Positions 38,601-53,600 of a DNA stretch of 64,000 nucleotides are shown here, piece after piece. A program made the translations under genes and the position numbers. The stretch is from Euptelea pleiosperma. Taxonomy: Eukaryota; Streptophyta; Magnoliopsida; Ranunculales; Eupteleaceae. The DNA is taken from the NCBI GenBank assembly GCA_035048495.1, contig CM068553.1, positions 31,210,978-31,274,977 on the forward strand, given 5' to 3'. Each line of letters begins with the position of its first letter. The first letter of the stretch is position 1. The notes beneath the pieces are model-generated. The model made no database searches, was not told the DNA's origin, and was given only the letters and a program-made list of their open reading frames with translations.

Positions 38601-41600
38601 GTGGGTGTAATTGTTTTGACCTAGTAATATAAATAATATTGTGGGACGTTAGTGGATTTAACTCTCCAACGCTTTCCCTTCTTCTTTTCCTCTCTTCCCG
38701 AAACCCTAAAATTCTACTTGGTATCAGAGCATAGCGAATCGAATCCGCACAAAAACTTCAGGGGTGAATCTCCTCACGCCTCAGACCTCCAAGGGGTGAT
38801 TAACATTGCTGACGTCATCGCTGCCGTCATGGAGCCGTACGGCTGACGTCATCAGCTGTACGGGACAGGGTGCTCAAGATCTCCAAAACCTTCACCTCCC
38901 AGTAGATGACATTTTTCTAGGAATTTTGGTGATTTTTTGAGAATTTTTTGGACCTTTTTTAAGCATGTTATGGCCGATGTTCGAAAATATTGAAAAACAG
39001 GCTTGTTTCAGTTCGTGGTGATTTGCGACCTCTTTCGAAGCTTCTTGGCTTCGATTGCTGCTTCGTTTTGGTCCCCCCCATTATTACCTACAGGCCTATG
39101 CCATTTATTTTAAGTTTGGTGGAGTATTGAGGCTGGGGGATCAATTTCTCCCCCCTATTATTACCGTTGGCGGCTTTTTTGCCCTTATTGGGCATCACGA
39201 ACACGCACAATCCCTATTGGTTGGCTCCCCTATGTCTTTAATCCTTTCTTGAATGATTTGTTGGAACTTTGGGATGATCCCATCACTCCGTGATCTCTTG
39301 GTTAGCGTGGCTTGAGTCATTTGACTCGTTTCGATCTCCGTCGTGCCTCCGGTTTGTCTCAGATCGTGGTAGCTGTTTATTGGGTGGTCTTTTTCTATTA
39401 TTTGCTTGTTATTTGTTGTTTGTGACGCAGCTATGCCGACGTCAGATGAATCCGGAGCCTCAGATGTGGTCTCCAGGCCTATCGGCCCTCCAGTTTCAGC
39501 CCCTACTCCATATGAAAACCCTGTGTTGCAGATCACCACTATCAAGCTGGCTGGAAAAAATTATTTGGAATGGTCTAGGGCTGCCAAGATGTTTATTGGT
39601 GGCCGTGGGAAACAAGGATATCTTACTGGCCGTCTAGTGGCCCCTAAAGAGGATGACCCCGAGTTTGAGAAATGGGAATTGGGCAATTTGACTGTTATGT
39701 CATGGCTTTTTAACTCTATGGAGCCCCACATCAGTCGAGGATTCCTATTTCATACTACTGCAAAGGAGATCTGGGACTCTGCATCTCAGACCTATTCCCA
39801 GTAAAAGAATGTTGCTCGTGCGTATCAGTTGCGCCAGAGCATTGCCACTCTTCGTCAAGGGGACTTGCCTTTGGCCGAGTATTTTGCTAAGCTTCGTAGC
39901 ATGTGGGAGGAACTTGATTATTATCAAGTTTTTACCCCTGCCTGTACCACGGATGGTAAGGCATATCGCACGTTGGTGGATCAGAACAGGATATATGAGT
40001 TCCTTGCTGGCTTGAATGCTGATTTCGAGTTAGCCCGTGTCCAGTTGCTCAGTAAAGATGATTTACCCTCACTTAACCAAGTATACGCCTATGTTCAAAG
40101 TGAATAAAGTCGCAGAGATGTCATGTCTCTTCCCAAACATGAAAAGTCTGCCCTGGCTACAGTCTGATCATCACAGAAACCACCACAGCATCGCCCTAAA
40201 GGTCCTCCACCTACTTGTGCTCATTGTGGCAAGAAAGGCCACAATCAAGATAAATGCTGGAGTCTTCATATGTGTGAGGGGTGTGGCAAGAAGGGCCATA
40301 GTAAAGAAAAATGTTGGAATATTGTTGGACGACCCCTGCAGTCGTCCCTGCCGTTGTCACGCGCACCTCTCACTGCCCACAGCGTTGCTATGGATACTCC
40401 TACAGATCCATCCCCTTCCTCGGACACATCACCAGTTACTATTTCTCGAGAGGAGCTCGAGAATATACGGCGCTTTATGGCCCACTTGGATGGACCTTCG
40501 GCCACTTCAGCATTTGCCCAGTCAGGTACCATCAGTTCTGCCCATCATGTTTCCCGTCTCTACTTCTTCTTCACCCTGGATTATTGATTCGGGGGCTTCA
40601 GAGCATATGACGGGTATGTCTACCTTATTTTCTTCCTATTCTGTGGGTTCTGGGGTTGATAAAGTCCGCATCGCAGATGGCACCCTTTCCTCTGTCTCTG
40701 CGAAAGGTCGTGTCACAGCCACATCCGAGATTTCTTTATCCTCTGTCCTTTATGTTCCCAAGTTTGATACTAATCTGCTTTCTGTTAGCTCTCTCACAAA
40801 AACTCTGAATTGTTGTGTCACTTTCTTTCCTTCTCATTGTGTGTTTCAGGACTTGGTCACGAGGAGGACGATTGGCACTGGACGTGAAGTGAATGGTCTC
40901 TATCTTCTGGATGCGTCTCCCACAGTTCCAGCAGCGTTGTAGTCTCGTAGTCATAATAATATTTTCAATAAGGAGCAGCTATTGTCTTGGCATGCTCGTC
41001 TTGGTCATGTGTCTTTTCCATATTTACGTTTCTTATTTCTTGCATTGTTTAAGTCTGTATCGCTGTTTGAACTTCATTGTGAAGTGTGTGCTCTGTCCAA
41101 GCACACTCGTTTTGTTTTCCCACCACGGGGTAATAAAAATAATGCTATTTTTGATTTGATTCATTCTGATGTTTGGGGCCCGTCCCCGGTTACTTCCATT
41201 TTTGGTTATCGCTACTTTGTCTCGTTTGTGGATGATTTCTCTAGGTGCACATGGATATTTGTTATGAAATCTAAAGATGAAGTGTTTTCTATCTTCCAGA
41301 ACTTCCACAAACTAATCCTTACCCAGTTTGGAAAGTGTATAAAAGTTCTCCGATCTGATCAAGGGGGGGAGTACATGTATGGGGGGTTGAAGTTGTACTT
41401 GGCAGAGCATGGTATTGAGCATCAAAATTCATGTGTGTTCACCCCACAACAAAATGGGGTGGCCGAAAGAAAAAATTGACATCTACTGGAAGTGGTTCGT
41501 TATCTCCTTTTGTGGTACAATGTTCCCAAAACTTATTGGTCTGATGCCGTGCTTCTTGCCGCCTTCCTCATCAACCGTATGCCGTCTCGGTCTCTTCAGT

Positions 41601-44600
41601 TCCACACTCCTTTTCAGTTCCTTCGTCCCTCTAGTCCTCCATTTGCGGTTCCTCCGAAAATCTTTGGCTGTGTTTGTTACGTCCATATCCTTGGCTCTCA
41701 TCGGACAAAGTTGGACCCTAAAGCACTTAAATGTGTGTTCCTAAGGTACTCCTCAAGCTCGAAGGGGTATAAATGCTATCATCCTCCCACACGAAGGAGG
41801 TTTGTTACTATGGATGTCACTTTTCTGGAATCGGCTCATTTTTTTTCCGCTGCTAGCCCTGCCGATCCTCAGGGGGGGAGTAGTTGGTGTGAGGAACGGC
41901 ATGTGACCCCTGCTTTGCCCGTGACATTAGATGATCCAGTTATTGATACTATTATGCATGACAGAGACACTAGCAAGCAAGGGGAGTTGCAAGTCTATAC
42001 TCGTCGTAGAGTAAGGGAGACAAAGACCATTCCTGAATGTCAAGGTCAAGACTCCTCCTCACTAGATCCAGGTAATTCCTCATTTGGTTCCCCTTTGGTT
42101 TCCCCTTCTTTATGTGATAGTAGTTCTGATCTTCCTATTGCTTTTCAGAAAGGGAAGAGATCCTGTACTCAACACCTTATTGCTAATTTTGTTTCTTATG
42201 ATAACTTGTCACCATCCTACAAATCTTTTGTTACCTCCCTGCCCTCTGTTACTCTTCCTTCTTCTGTTACAGAGGCTCTAGCACAACCCAGATGGAAGGA
42301 GGCGATGGTTGAGGAAATGAACGCATTAGAAAAAAATAACACATGGGAACTGGTTCGGTTACCACAGGGCAAGAAGTCGGTTGGATGTAAGTGGGTCTAT
42401 ACAGTGAAATGCAAACCGGATGGATCTGTGGATAGATACAAGGCACGGTTGGTGGCTAAGGGCTATTCTCAGACATATGGTATTGACTACAAGGAGACAT
42501 TTGCTCCTGTAGCCAAACTAAACTCTATTCGGGTTATTCTCTCACTCGCAGCAAGTCAGTCCTGGCCACTACTACAGCTCGATGTTAAGAATGCATTCCT
42601 CCATGGTGACTTGAAGGAAGAGGTTTATATGCTCCCCCCTCCGGGGTTCCGGGTGTCTGATGACATGCAGAGAGTGTGTAAGTTGAAGAAAACTCTGTAT
42701 AGTTTGAAACAGTCACCAAGAGCATGGTTTGAAAGATTCAGCGCAGCAGTTAAACAATTGGGATACAACCAGGGTCAGGCAGACCACACACTCTTTATCA
42801 GACGAGTAGGGGGGACTACGACTATCCTAATTGTGTATGTGGACGACATTATTGTCACAGGGAACTGTGCAACAGAAATTTCCAGACTTAAGAGCTTCTT
42901 GGCAGCTGAATTTGAAATTAAGGATCTAGGCACCTTAAAGTACTTCTTGGGCATTGAGGTTGCAAGATCGAATGAGGGAATATATATATGCCAGAGGAAA
43001 TATGTATTTGATTTACTTCAGGATACAGACATGTTGGGGGCACGACCTGTTGATACCCCGATTGAAGCAAACCATCGGCTAGATGGTCAATCAGGAGAAC
43101 TCCTTGAGGATGTGGGTAGCTTTCAGAGACTCGTGGGACGCCTCATCTACCTAGCTCACATACGACCGGATATTGCATATGCCGTGAGTGTGGTGAGCCA
43201 ATACATGCACGCGCCTCACACACCGCACTTGGAAGCTACTAACCGTATCTTGAGATACTTGAAGTCATCCCCAGGGAAGGGATTGTTATTTCATTGTCAT
43301 GGGCATACGAGGGTTGAAGGCTTTACTGATGCAGATTGAGCTGGTGCCCAAGATGATAGACGGTCTACTTCAGGCTATTGCACATTTGTGGGAGGCAATC
43401 TAGTAACCTGGAGGAGCAAGAAGCAGCGGAAGCCGAATTCCGATCTATGGCCCATGGTCTGTGTGAGCTACTATGGCTCAAAATTTTACTTAGGGAGCTA
43501 GGTTTCCCGATTGAAGGATCTATGTCGTTATATTGTGACAACAAGGTGGCCATAAGCATTGCACATAATCCCGTGCAACATGATAGAACAAAGCACATCG
43601 AAGTGGATAGACATTTCATTCGTGAGAAAGTTACTTCGGGAGTAATCTGTACACCATTCGTGCCTACGTCAGAACAAGTGGCTGATGTTCTCACCAAAGG
43701 TGTTGTGGTTGCTCCATTTCGGGCATGTTTGGACAAGTTAGGCATGATCGATATTCATGCACCAACTTGAGGGGGAGTGTTGTCAGTATGAGGGAGAATA
43801 TAATATAAGATATATGGTGGGCGGAGATATTAATGTAGGTGTAATTGTTTTGACCTAGTTATATAAATAATATTGTGGGACGTTGGTGGATTTAACTCTC
43901 CAACGCTTTCCCTACTTCTTTTCCTCTCTTCTTCTCCTCTCTTCCCGAAACCCTAAAATTCTACTAGTGCCACCCACCCATGTGACACAATTAAAGGCCT
44001 CTCTACTTTCAAAAGGTAAAACCTTCCCTCATTAAATGCCTCTGTTCTAGAGAAAAAACTTGAGTTGAAGTACGCCCTGCACAGTTCAGGATGTCCAGCA
44101 TGCCCACATCCCTCATCATCATTGATGAGGGACAATAGTATAAGCCACGTGGCACACTCTTAGGGACTACTGACCGCATGGATGTTTGCCCATCCCTAGG
44201 TGGACCTATATAAGCCTGTTCAGTGATTTCAAACCTTTGGATCTGAATACCCATATGATGCTCAAAATCTATGGTTATTAATCAACCCGTGAAAACGACT
44301 CCAATCATATCCTTAAAAATCATTAATAGGCTGTTTTTTGCATGTAGGTCCTATTGTAAATAAGGTTGTAACCAGTAGATGAAGGTTGTAGATAGAAGAG
44401 GGAAAAAAGTGTAATGGAGGCGGAAGGTGGAGAAGGAGATTAGGGTTAAAGAGAGAAGTTGTGGGAAGATGAGAGAATGAATTGTTAAATCATTCTCCCG
44501 CACTCACTGTATATATATATATGATGGGGAGAAACCCTACAAAGGAGAACATTATTCACGTGACACTATTCACGTGTTACTATTCACGTGACACTATTCA

Positions 44601-47600
44601 CGTGAATAGTGAAAACCCAAAAAAGGCCCCACGTGGGAAGTGGGACGCAGCCCACTTGAGACACCCACGTGGGTGTATTACATAAACTCCAACAGGTCCA
44701 TCTAGGGATGGGCCAAATATCGATAGTGTGAGTGATCTCTATGAGTGTGCTACGCATAAGGTGCTGCCGCGTGTAAGGTGCACGTGCATCGCACGTGGCT
44801 TTCCCCTAGTTTTTTTAATATTTCCAATTCACATTCTTCTTCGTCACTCTTTCGTCCTGAAAATGAAGGCCCACTAGATTCCCACTCTCACTTGATCCAC
44901 TTTCACTATCACTTCTACTTCCATTTTTGTGCAATTATTGTGATTCTTCCATTGCTGCTGCACATTGCTTAAGCTTTTGTTTCTTGTAACCACCTTCTGG
45001 TGGTTATCTTTCATTCATCTTTTGAGTCTGAAGGAAGATATGATTGTATCCAAATGGCAAATTTCCTTTGTGAGATTGTTTGGAATTAACTAATGTATTT
45101 TGCGTTTTGTTTTTATATTTATGTATGCTGTATGCCTGTATTGCTGTGGATGGCTGGGAACAACTTCCATTCTTTCTCACTTATAGCATCTCCTATTAAG
45201 CATCGGGGTTCCTTGAATTAGGACGAATAGAGCATCATACTGAAATATCACATGCCTTTTCTGAACAGATCACGATGCAGCAAAAGTGAAGGAACAATTC
45301 AAAAATTTGAAATATATATTGGGAGCATTTATGCTTCGGCGAACAAAATCCATGCTTATTGAGAATGGAACTCTTATGCTGCCACCTCTTACAGAGATTA
45401 CTGTGTTAGATTCTCCACTTTTGGTTTTAAATTGTTAAATTGCAATGTTGAATTTAAGCCTTGCTCTGGAGGTTCTCTTGCTTTAAAATTCTGAAAAGCT
45501 TTTCTAGCTCGTCGACATCGAATAATCCTTGCAAAACTTTATCCTGACAGGATGGCACCGCTGGTAACCCTGCAAAAGAAGGTCTATATGTCAATATTGA
45601 GGAGGGAGCTTTCTAAACTTCTCGCATTCTCTTCTAGAGCTTCTAACCAGCAGTCCTTACAGAATATTGTAATATTAATGTCTAACTTTTCATTTTGAAC
45701 ATCTTGGTTTGTTAGCTTTTCCTTGTATATTTTCTGGTAATGACAACTGTTAACTCTGTTGTTATATCTGTTGCATTTAATAGGTTAATAGGTTGAGTGC
45801 TCTACACTTTGTGGTAGCTTTAATGGGTGAATACTTAACTCAAATGATCACCAAGTTCGAGTGTATGTTTTGTCTATAAATGTATTTTTCGTCAGTAGGC
45901 TTCTCTTTAAGTGTAGACTCCTATAATGTGCATTTGTTAGGGTTACATTTTCATGGAGTTTTGCTTAACAGATTGCCTGACAAAATGTAGGTGTTACATT
46001 GACCCTGTTCCCCCTTAATCTACCATCTTATTTATATTGGTAGTGGTAACTGTTAACAAGAGAGGCTGAAGATAATAAAAAAACAAGGTCACAGCTTCCA
46101 ATAAAAGCTTCTTGCAGATTCTAAATCGAGCTGGGAAGAATTTTTAACAGATTTCAAGATGTTCCTGAATTATAACTTGCTAGTTCACCATGTGACTTTC
46201 ATAATTGACTTGTGCATCAAGATTTGGTACTGGAGATTCTTTTGAGTTCCTTACCAGCTTTATGATTTGTCTGATCCAGAGATCTTAAGGTGCCTTGTTG
46301 AGTATTCACCTTCTCATAGTTAAAAAAGGAAAATGTCCAAAGTTCTAGTTTTGGTGGTTATTAGATAGAGAGGTAAATATTTTTTTGGGTGTTTTCAATT
46401 GTATCTCCTAAACTACTCCCACCCTGATCAACATTTCTAACTCTGCCATTGGTTTTACCTTTTAGCAAGCCTTTATCAATTTTATTAGACTTAAATAGAA
46501 TATATGGTAACTCTGTCTTGCATTTAGCTGTTACCTACCATCTGTGCCCCATCTGTTCAGGTAATACAGTTGCGGAAAGCATGCAGTCATCCTTACCTCT
46601 TCCCTGGTATTGAGCCTGAACCATATGAAGAGGGTGAACACCTAGTTCAGGTAATCCTGGCATACTTTGATTTAGTCTACTTTAACTAGGTTCTCGGATT
46701 TATTGAGAAGGTCCTCGTATTTACCCTTTGTCTGAATGAGGGAACTGCTCTGCTGCATGCCTGCATTATATTGAGAACATTGAATTTCTAGATCTGCCTT
46801 CTGTCTCATTATATTTCCTGCCAAACAAATATAATTCTCTTCTCTTTTTGACTGTCATATTGGCCAGGCTAGCGGTAAACTTATTGTTTTGGACCAACTT
46901 CTTCAGAAGCTACATACCACTGGACACCGTGTTCTGCTGTTTGCTCAGATGACTCATACACTTGATATTCTTCAGGTTTGTTGTTTTCTGACGATAAAAC
47001 TGTTAGGGGACAGTTAAGCTCAGTTGCAGCTGCAGTTTGCAAACATTTTGCGTTTTGTGTGCAATAAAGGACTTTATGGAGTTAAGGAAGTATACCTATG
47101 AACGTCTTGATGGATCTGTTCGTGCTGAGGAGCGGTTTGCTGCAATAAGAAGTTTCAGCCAACAACCATTAAAAAGCATTTTGAATTCCCAAGCTGAACA
47201 ACATGGTGCCTTTGTCTTTATGATCTCAACTAGAGCAGGGGGAGTTGGCCTAAATCTTGTTGCTGCTGATACTGTGAGTTATGAGAAAATTCTCAATAGA
47301 TTATATCCTAGATATTTATACTTGTTCTGGCAGTCATAATCTAGCTTCAATTAGTTTGTTTTGGTTCCTTTGTTGAATGCGGTTGTTATGTGTCCAAGTA
47401 CATAGCCAGAAAGGTCTTGATTTATTTATTCTGCTGCCATAATTGGTGCACATCCTTTTATGTTTTGACATTGGCTAGAAATGCACGTGGAACAAACAAA
47501 AGAGAAATCGATTATTAGCAAATGCTGCTTCTCTCATAAGGAAGGAAGATTGCTGCCTAATTGGATTGACTAGAATCCGAGCTTGGGTTACATTACGGTA

Positions 47601-50600
47601 ATATTGACTATTGGTTTACAGGAAGCTCCCAGCAATGTTGGGGAAAACCCACTTTTGAAGAAAGCTTTTCCCAAGCTTCGGAGAATATAACTGATGAGTT
47701 TGCTGTGTTCAGATTGTGATGATATCTGTACCAGAGCATTAAGAAATTTAAGGACTGTTTGGAAAGATTTGTAATAGCATTTTTCAAGGAATAATTAGTG
47801 TGGAAAGGGGTTTATGGTTCAAAGGGTGCTGGGTTTAAACTTTACTCCGTATGGTGATTGGTGGGTGGTGGGTGGTGGTGGTGGAGTACTAATGAGCAAT
47901 TGATGCAGGACAAATGTGATGGCTTCCAACTAAAGGCTGAGATTAACAGAAAAGTATTAGAGATAATAAAATAATAAATTTTCATGCTAATCACACGCAA
48001 ATAATCAGATTCAAGCAAATAAATTTATTAAATTCCAAGGCCTTAACACAATCCCACAATATTAGACCCGTTGCTTTAACGGCGATGATCGAATGGAAGT
48101 GTTGTAAATAAGGTTGTAACCAGTAGATGAAGGTTGTAGAGAGAAGAGGGAAAAAGTGTAATGGAGCCGGAAGGTGGAGAAGGAGATTAGGGTTAGAGAG
48201 AGAAGTTGTGGGAGGAGGAGAGAAGGAATTGTTAATTCATTCTCTCTTACACACTGTATATATATGATGGGGAGAAACCCTACAAAAGAGTAACACTATT
48301 CACACGACACTATTCACGTGAATAGTAAAAACCTAAAAAGAGCCTCATGTGGGAAGTGGGACGCAGCCCACTTGAGACACCCACGTGGGTGTATTACATA
48401 AACTCTAACATTCCCCCCTCAAGCTGGTGCGAAGATATTCATCATGCTCAGCTTGCCAGTCAAGGTATGAAGAATAGACTTGTTCACCCCCTTTGTGAGT
48501 ATGTCGGCAACCTGCTCCTGTGTTCTCACATAAGGAGTACAGATCAATCCTTGTTGAAGTTTCTCTTTGATGAAGTGTCGATCAACTTCAATATGCTTGG
48601 TCCTATCATGCTGGACTGGGTTGTGAGCAATGCTGATGGTGGCTTTGTTGTCACAGTAAAGGCTCATCAGCTCTGTCACCTGGAGTCCCGGTTTCTCAAG
48701 CATGGTCCTCAACCAAAGGAGTTTGCACGCACCATGTGCCATATAGCGAAATTCTGCCTCTGTACTGGATCGAGCTACAACAGGCTGCTTCTTGCTTCGC
48801 AAAGAGACAAGATTTCCTCCAACAAGGGTACAGTATCCTGACGTAGACCGACGATCAGTAACTGAACCTGCCTAATTTGCGTCAGTATATGCTTTCACTT
48901 TAAAGTGTACATGTCGCCCAAACAGTATTTCACGACCTGGAGAGCCCTTGAGGTACAGAAGAACTCGGTGAACTGCCTAAAGATGTGATGACCGTGGTGC
49001 ATGCATAAACTGACTGATAACACTAACAGTTTAAGCAATTTCCAGATGGGTGTGTGCCAAGTAGATCAGCTTGCCAACCAATCGCTGAAACATAACGACA
49101 TCCTCAAGGGTGTTACCCTCTTTAGAATTTAGCCGGTGGTTCTGATCAATTGGAGTCTCTGCTGGTCGAGCTCCCAAATACCCAGTCTCATCCAGAAGGT
49201 CCAATACATACTTTCGTTGAGAGATGAAGACGCCCTTCTGAGACCGAGCAACTTCAATTCCCAAGAAGTATTTCAGTGGCCCAAAATCCTTTGTCTCAAA
49301 CTCCGAGGACAAGAAGGTCTTCAGCTGCTTTATCTCCTTAGGATCATTCCCAGTGATGACAATGTCATCAACATAGACGATCAGTGCCGTGGTATTAGTC
49401 TGCTGGTGCTTCACAAACAACGTGTGATCGGCTTGACTCTGCTTGTAGCCCACTCGTTTGATCGCACTGCTAAACCGTTCGAACCATGCCCTTGGAGACT
49501 GCTTTAGCCCATATAGGGCTTTCCTTAACTTGTACGCCATGTCTTCACTTCCAGCAAGTGTCAACCCAAGTGGTAGTTTCATGTACACCTCTTCTGTCAG
49601 ATCTCCATGCAGAAATGCATTCTTCACATCTAGTTGATGCAATGGCAATGACAAGTTGGCAACTAAGGATAGAAGAACTCTGACTGAGTTCATCTTGGCC
49701 ACAGGTGCAAAAGTCTCCTGATAGTCTATCCCATATGTCTGAGTGAATCCCTTGGCTACGAGCCGTGCCTTGTATCGTTCGATTGACCCGTTAGCTTTAT
49801 GCTTCATTGTAAAGACCCATTTGCACCCCACAAGTTTCTTTCCTTTGGGTAGTTGAACAAGTTCCTATGTTTTGTTCTTTTCAAGAGCCTGCATTTTATC
49901 CATCAGAGCTTGTTTCCACTTTGGGTGACTAAGTGCGTCTGCAACACTGGAAGGCAAAGAAACAGAAGAGGCAATACTGACAAAATTCTGATATGACGGA
50001 GACAGAGACCGATACGAGACACAATGTGAGATAGGGTGTTCCGTACAAGTACGTACACCCTTCCGAAGTGCAATAAGGAGGTCAATATCAGTGCTCATAT
50101 GATTATCAGAAGTAGGAAATGCATGTGGCTCAGGAACATAAATAGGAACTGAGGCAGGGACAAGCAATACCTGGAACTGGATCCGAGGGGAGACCTACAG
50201 ATGTCTGCATGGACAGTGGCTTGTCCTTTTTTCTTGGTTCTGACATATACACGCACATCAGCTGCAGTAGTGGAAGTGTCATTGTCACTAAACTGAGGTC
50301 CCGGCATAGGAATAGAGACAGGCAGAGGACTGGGGACACTCTTCTGCAACATCATGCTCCCCTTGAAGAGAGGTTTGCTCACCAAAGAAGGGGATGGACT
50401 CGGCGAATGTGACATCTATTGAGATGAAGCGACGACGGGTAGCAGGATGATAACATTTGTACCCTTTTTGATTAGAGGGGTACCCCAAGAAGATGCACTT
50501 CAAGGCCCGCGAATCTAACTTGTCCCTCGAAGAACGATGAATATGGACATAACAAACACACCCAAAGACCTTTGGAGGAACAACGAAAGCCGGGCGGTTA

Positions 50601-53600
50601 GGAACTAGGAGAGATAGGGGAGTCTGAAATCTGAGAACCTGAGAGGGCATACGATTGATGAGGTAAGCAGCAAGTAAGACAGACTCAGACCAATAGTGTT
50701 TAGGAACTTGCATGCCTAACCGGAGAGCACGCTCAACTTCAAGAAGGTGACGATTTTTTCTCAGCAGTCCCATTTTGTTGAGGTGTTGAAGGGCACGAGG
50801 TCTGATGAACAATGCCATGAGATGCAAAGTAGGATTTTAGACCCCCATCGAGGTATTCCCTCCCCATTGTCAGAGCGAAGAATCTTAAGAGTGGTATGGA
50901 ACTGAATGGTAACCATCTTATGGAACTCTTGGAAAATGGAGAATACATCATCTTTGGTTCGCATAAGGTACACCCAAGTACAACCACTAAAGTCATCTAC
51001 AAATGTAACAAAGTACCGATATCCAAACAAAGAAGTCACGGGCGCGGGGCCCCATACATCAGAATGCACAATAGAAAAAAGAGTAGTACTTTTATTCTCA
51101 CTAATGGGAAAAATAGAACGACAATGGTTGGCCAGTTCACATGTTTCACAATGAAAGGAACTGCAGAAATAGAAGAGAAAGCAGGAAACACACGCTTTAA
51201 GACTGACACGGGTACATGACCTAGCCGGTTATCCCACAGCATTAACTGGTCTTTATTAACTCTACTACTACTATTACTGATGCTAGACTGGTGTGCAGAT
51301 GTAGAAACCGAAGAATCTAAGATGTATAAACCACCGTTTTCACGTCCACTGCCAATCGTTCGCCTCGACTCCAGATCCTGAAACACACAGTGAGAAGGAA
51401 AAAACGTTATAGTGCAGTTAAGGCTTTTGGTAAGACTACTGGCGGATAGTAAATTAGCGGTGAATTGCGGAACATGCAAACCAAAAGACAAAGAGAGAGT
51501 TGGTGTGGCATGAACATCCCATTTTCCAGAGATAGAGGAATAGGTGCCATCAGCTATTCGAACTTTGTCATGACCAGAGCAAATACCATAACTAGAGAAA
51601 ACGGAGGACATACCAGTCATGTGATAAGATGCCCCTGAATCAATGATCCAAGAAGGGCTCGAAGGTACAGTAGAGGCAGGAAAAGTAGTCTTAGTACTTG
51701 TGTGAGCAAATGCAGACGTGGAAGTGGAGGCTTGGCCATTGAGTTGTACCATCATGCGGCGAAATCGCTCAAGATCTGCAGTAGAAAACGAGTCTGTTTC
51801 CCCAGAGGAGGTAGACATTGGTGGTGCGGTGTCCTGTGTGACTGAGTGCGTTGAGTGAGGTCCATGTTTTGCTGATTGACGCTGACGAGAAGTCGGAACC
51901 TATCCTGGGGGACGTCCATGGAGCTTCTAGCAAGTGGCCTGGATATGGCCCATGCGACCGCAGTGATCACACTTGGGTCTGGGTTTGTCGGCAGCTCCTT
52001 CGGACTGGATGTCTGGCCCTTTTGATTAGTAGCAGCCAGGGCAGAGCGGTCCTGAATATCACTCCCACTGCGGAGTTGCATGGCAGACCGACGGCTTTCC
52101 TCCCCCTGAATGTAACTATAGACCTGTGCTAGAGAGGTAGGAGCAGGATCCCTGCCAATGATTTGAATACGAGCTCCCTCAAAGCTCGGATGAAGGTCGG
52201 AGAGAAACTGGGAGATCCGGGAACGTTCAACCATCGTCTTGAAGGACTTGATGTCATCTGCGCACTTGGGGGAGTAACTCTGGTAGTGATCGATCTCCTC
52301 CCATTTGCTTCGAAGGGAAGCATAATATGTACCAAGCTTCATCTCCTCCTGACGAAGACAAGATATCTCTTGTTCTAGTTCATAGAGCTTGGCGAAATCG
52401 CCCACCTGGGAGTATGTCTGAGATACGGCATCCCAAACATCTTTGGCTGTTGGTAGGAATATAAACCCTTTGCTGATTTGGGTTTGCATCGAGTGAAGAA
52501 GCCAAGACATGAAAGTTAGGTTCTCCATAACCCAAATCCGGTGAGATTTGTCCTTCGGATCTGGTTCTTTAGTAGCACCTATCAGATACTCACTGTAGCC
52601 ATGGCCCCCAATGTACATGAGTGTGGAAGTCTTCCATTCCAGGAAGTTGGTGCCATCGAGCTTCACAGTGGTGATGTAGAGCTAAGGGTTGTGATCTGCA
52701 TGAGAGCCATGAGTCACAGGACGATCCTCAGAGGAAGAGCTAGAAATCACAGATGTGGCATCGGGGGAATTCATCGGAGCAGGACCACAAAAAATAGCAG
52801 GTAGTGTACCGGAGGATCCCAGAAAACCGAAGCGAGGTCTAGAGGATCCCTAAAGGCCCAATGAGTGGTGTGCCTAAGACAGGAGGGCCTAGAGATGTCT
52901 GATTTTGGAAGAAAATCAAAACCCAAAAAATAGTCGGGGGATCCGGGTGATTTTTGGAAACTAAGGTTCCGTCGGTCAGAATTCGTTGAACCAAGTTTCG
53001 AACTATTCCATGAGCAGTACTGAAGAGGGCGGCAAGGTCAGAGGGGCGTGCTGTTGCACGAATCTCACAAAAATCCAAAACCCAAATATTTGAAAATCGG
53101 ACCGATATTTGGAAACTGATGATCCGACAGTCGGAAAAATGCAAGATGACTTTCTGACAGTCCCTGGATGAATATTGGAGGAGCGGCTAGGGTAGAAAAC
53201 CCTACCGTGGTGCGGATCTCTAGAAAATAAAAAATCCAAAAATCTTCGAAAAACATGTTGGTCGGAAAAACGCTGGAGAAGCTTGAGAAGAAGACAAAGT
53301 GGATCTCTGATGCGGCTGAGGGAAAAAATTAACTAGGAAATAAGAGCCTCTGGTGTTTTGCCTCAGGATTAATCCCCGGATAGCGTAGGAATGATCTCTG
53401 CGATTTTCTCAAAAGTTCTCGGCTCTGGATGCTCAACCGTCTTAGATCGGAATGGAATCTCTAGGGGACAAATACACATGCCTTAGAGCTACCATGCTCT
53501 GATACCATGTTGTAAATAAGGTTGTAACCAGTAGATGAAGGTTGTAGAGAGAAGAGGGAAAAATTGTAATGGAGGCGGAAGTTGGAGAAGGAGATTAGGG

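Larger units (their letters stand above)
38544..43965 (+). mobile_element. Complete but mutated Ty1/copia element, plus strand
   Basis: LTRs are 38544-38718 (175 bp) and 43778-43965 (188 bp; a small CT-rich duplication accounts for the extra bases). The PBS tggtatcagagc (38719-38730) follows the 5' LTR directly and the polypurine tract gagggggag (43769-43777) precedes the 3' LTR. Flanks agtac (38539-38543) and agtgc (43966-43970) look like a 5-bp TSD with one change. It lies in intron 6 in the sense direction. Confidence 0.92.
44125..44765. mobile_element. MITE (G-box arm family) interrupted by a solo LTR
   Basis: The left arm reads ataagccacgtggcacactc, then gcatggatgtttg and tccctaggtggacc. 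The right arm after 44699 reads atctagggatgggccaaata and agtgtgctacgcat, its diverged reverse complement. The solo LTR 44352-44694 separates them. So the MITE was present before the LTR element inserted. Confidence 0.75.

Noticed and set aside
38719..38730. tRNA-like match tggtatcagagc
   Set aside because: Only 12 nt complementary to initiator tRNA-Met next to an LTR; it is a primer-binding site, not a tRNA gene. No cloverleaf was seen anywhere in the window.
43971..44124. Possible second border of the 38.5-kb copia
   Set aside because: The LTR clearly ends at 43965 with the TSD-like agtgc; the following bases are unrelated flank.
48347..48841. 164-codon plus-strand open frame
   Set aside because: Antisense shadow of the minus-strand copia RNase H and 3' LTR.
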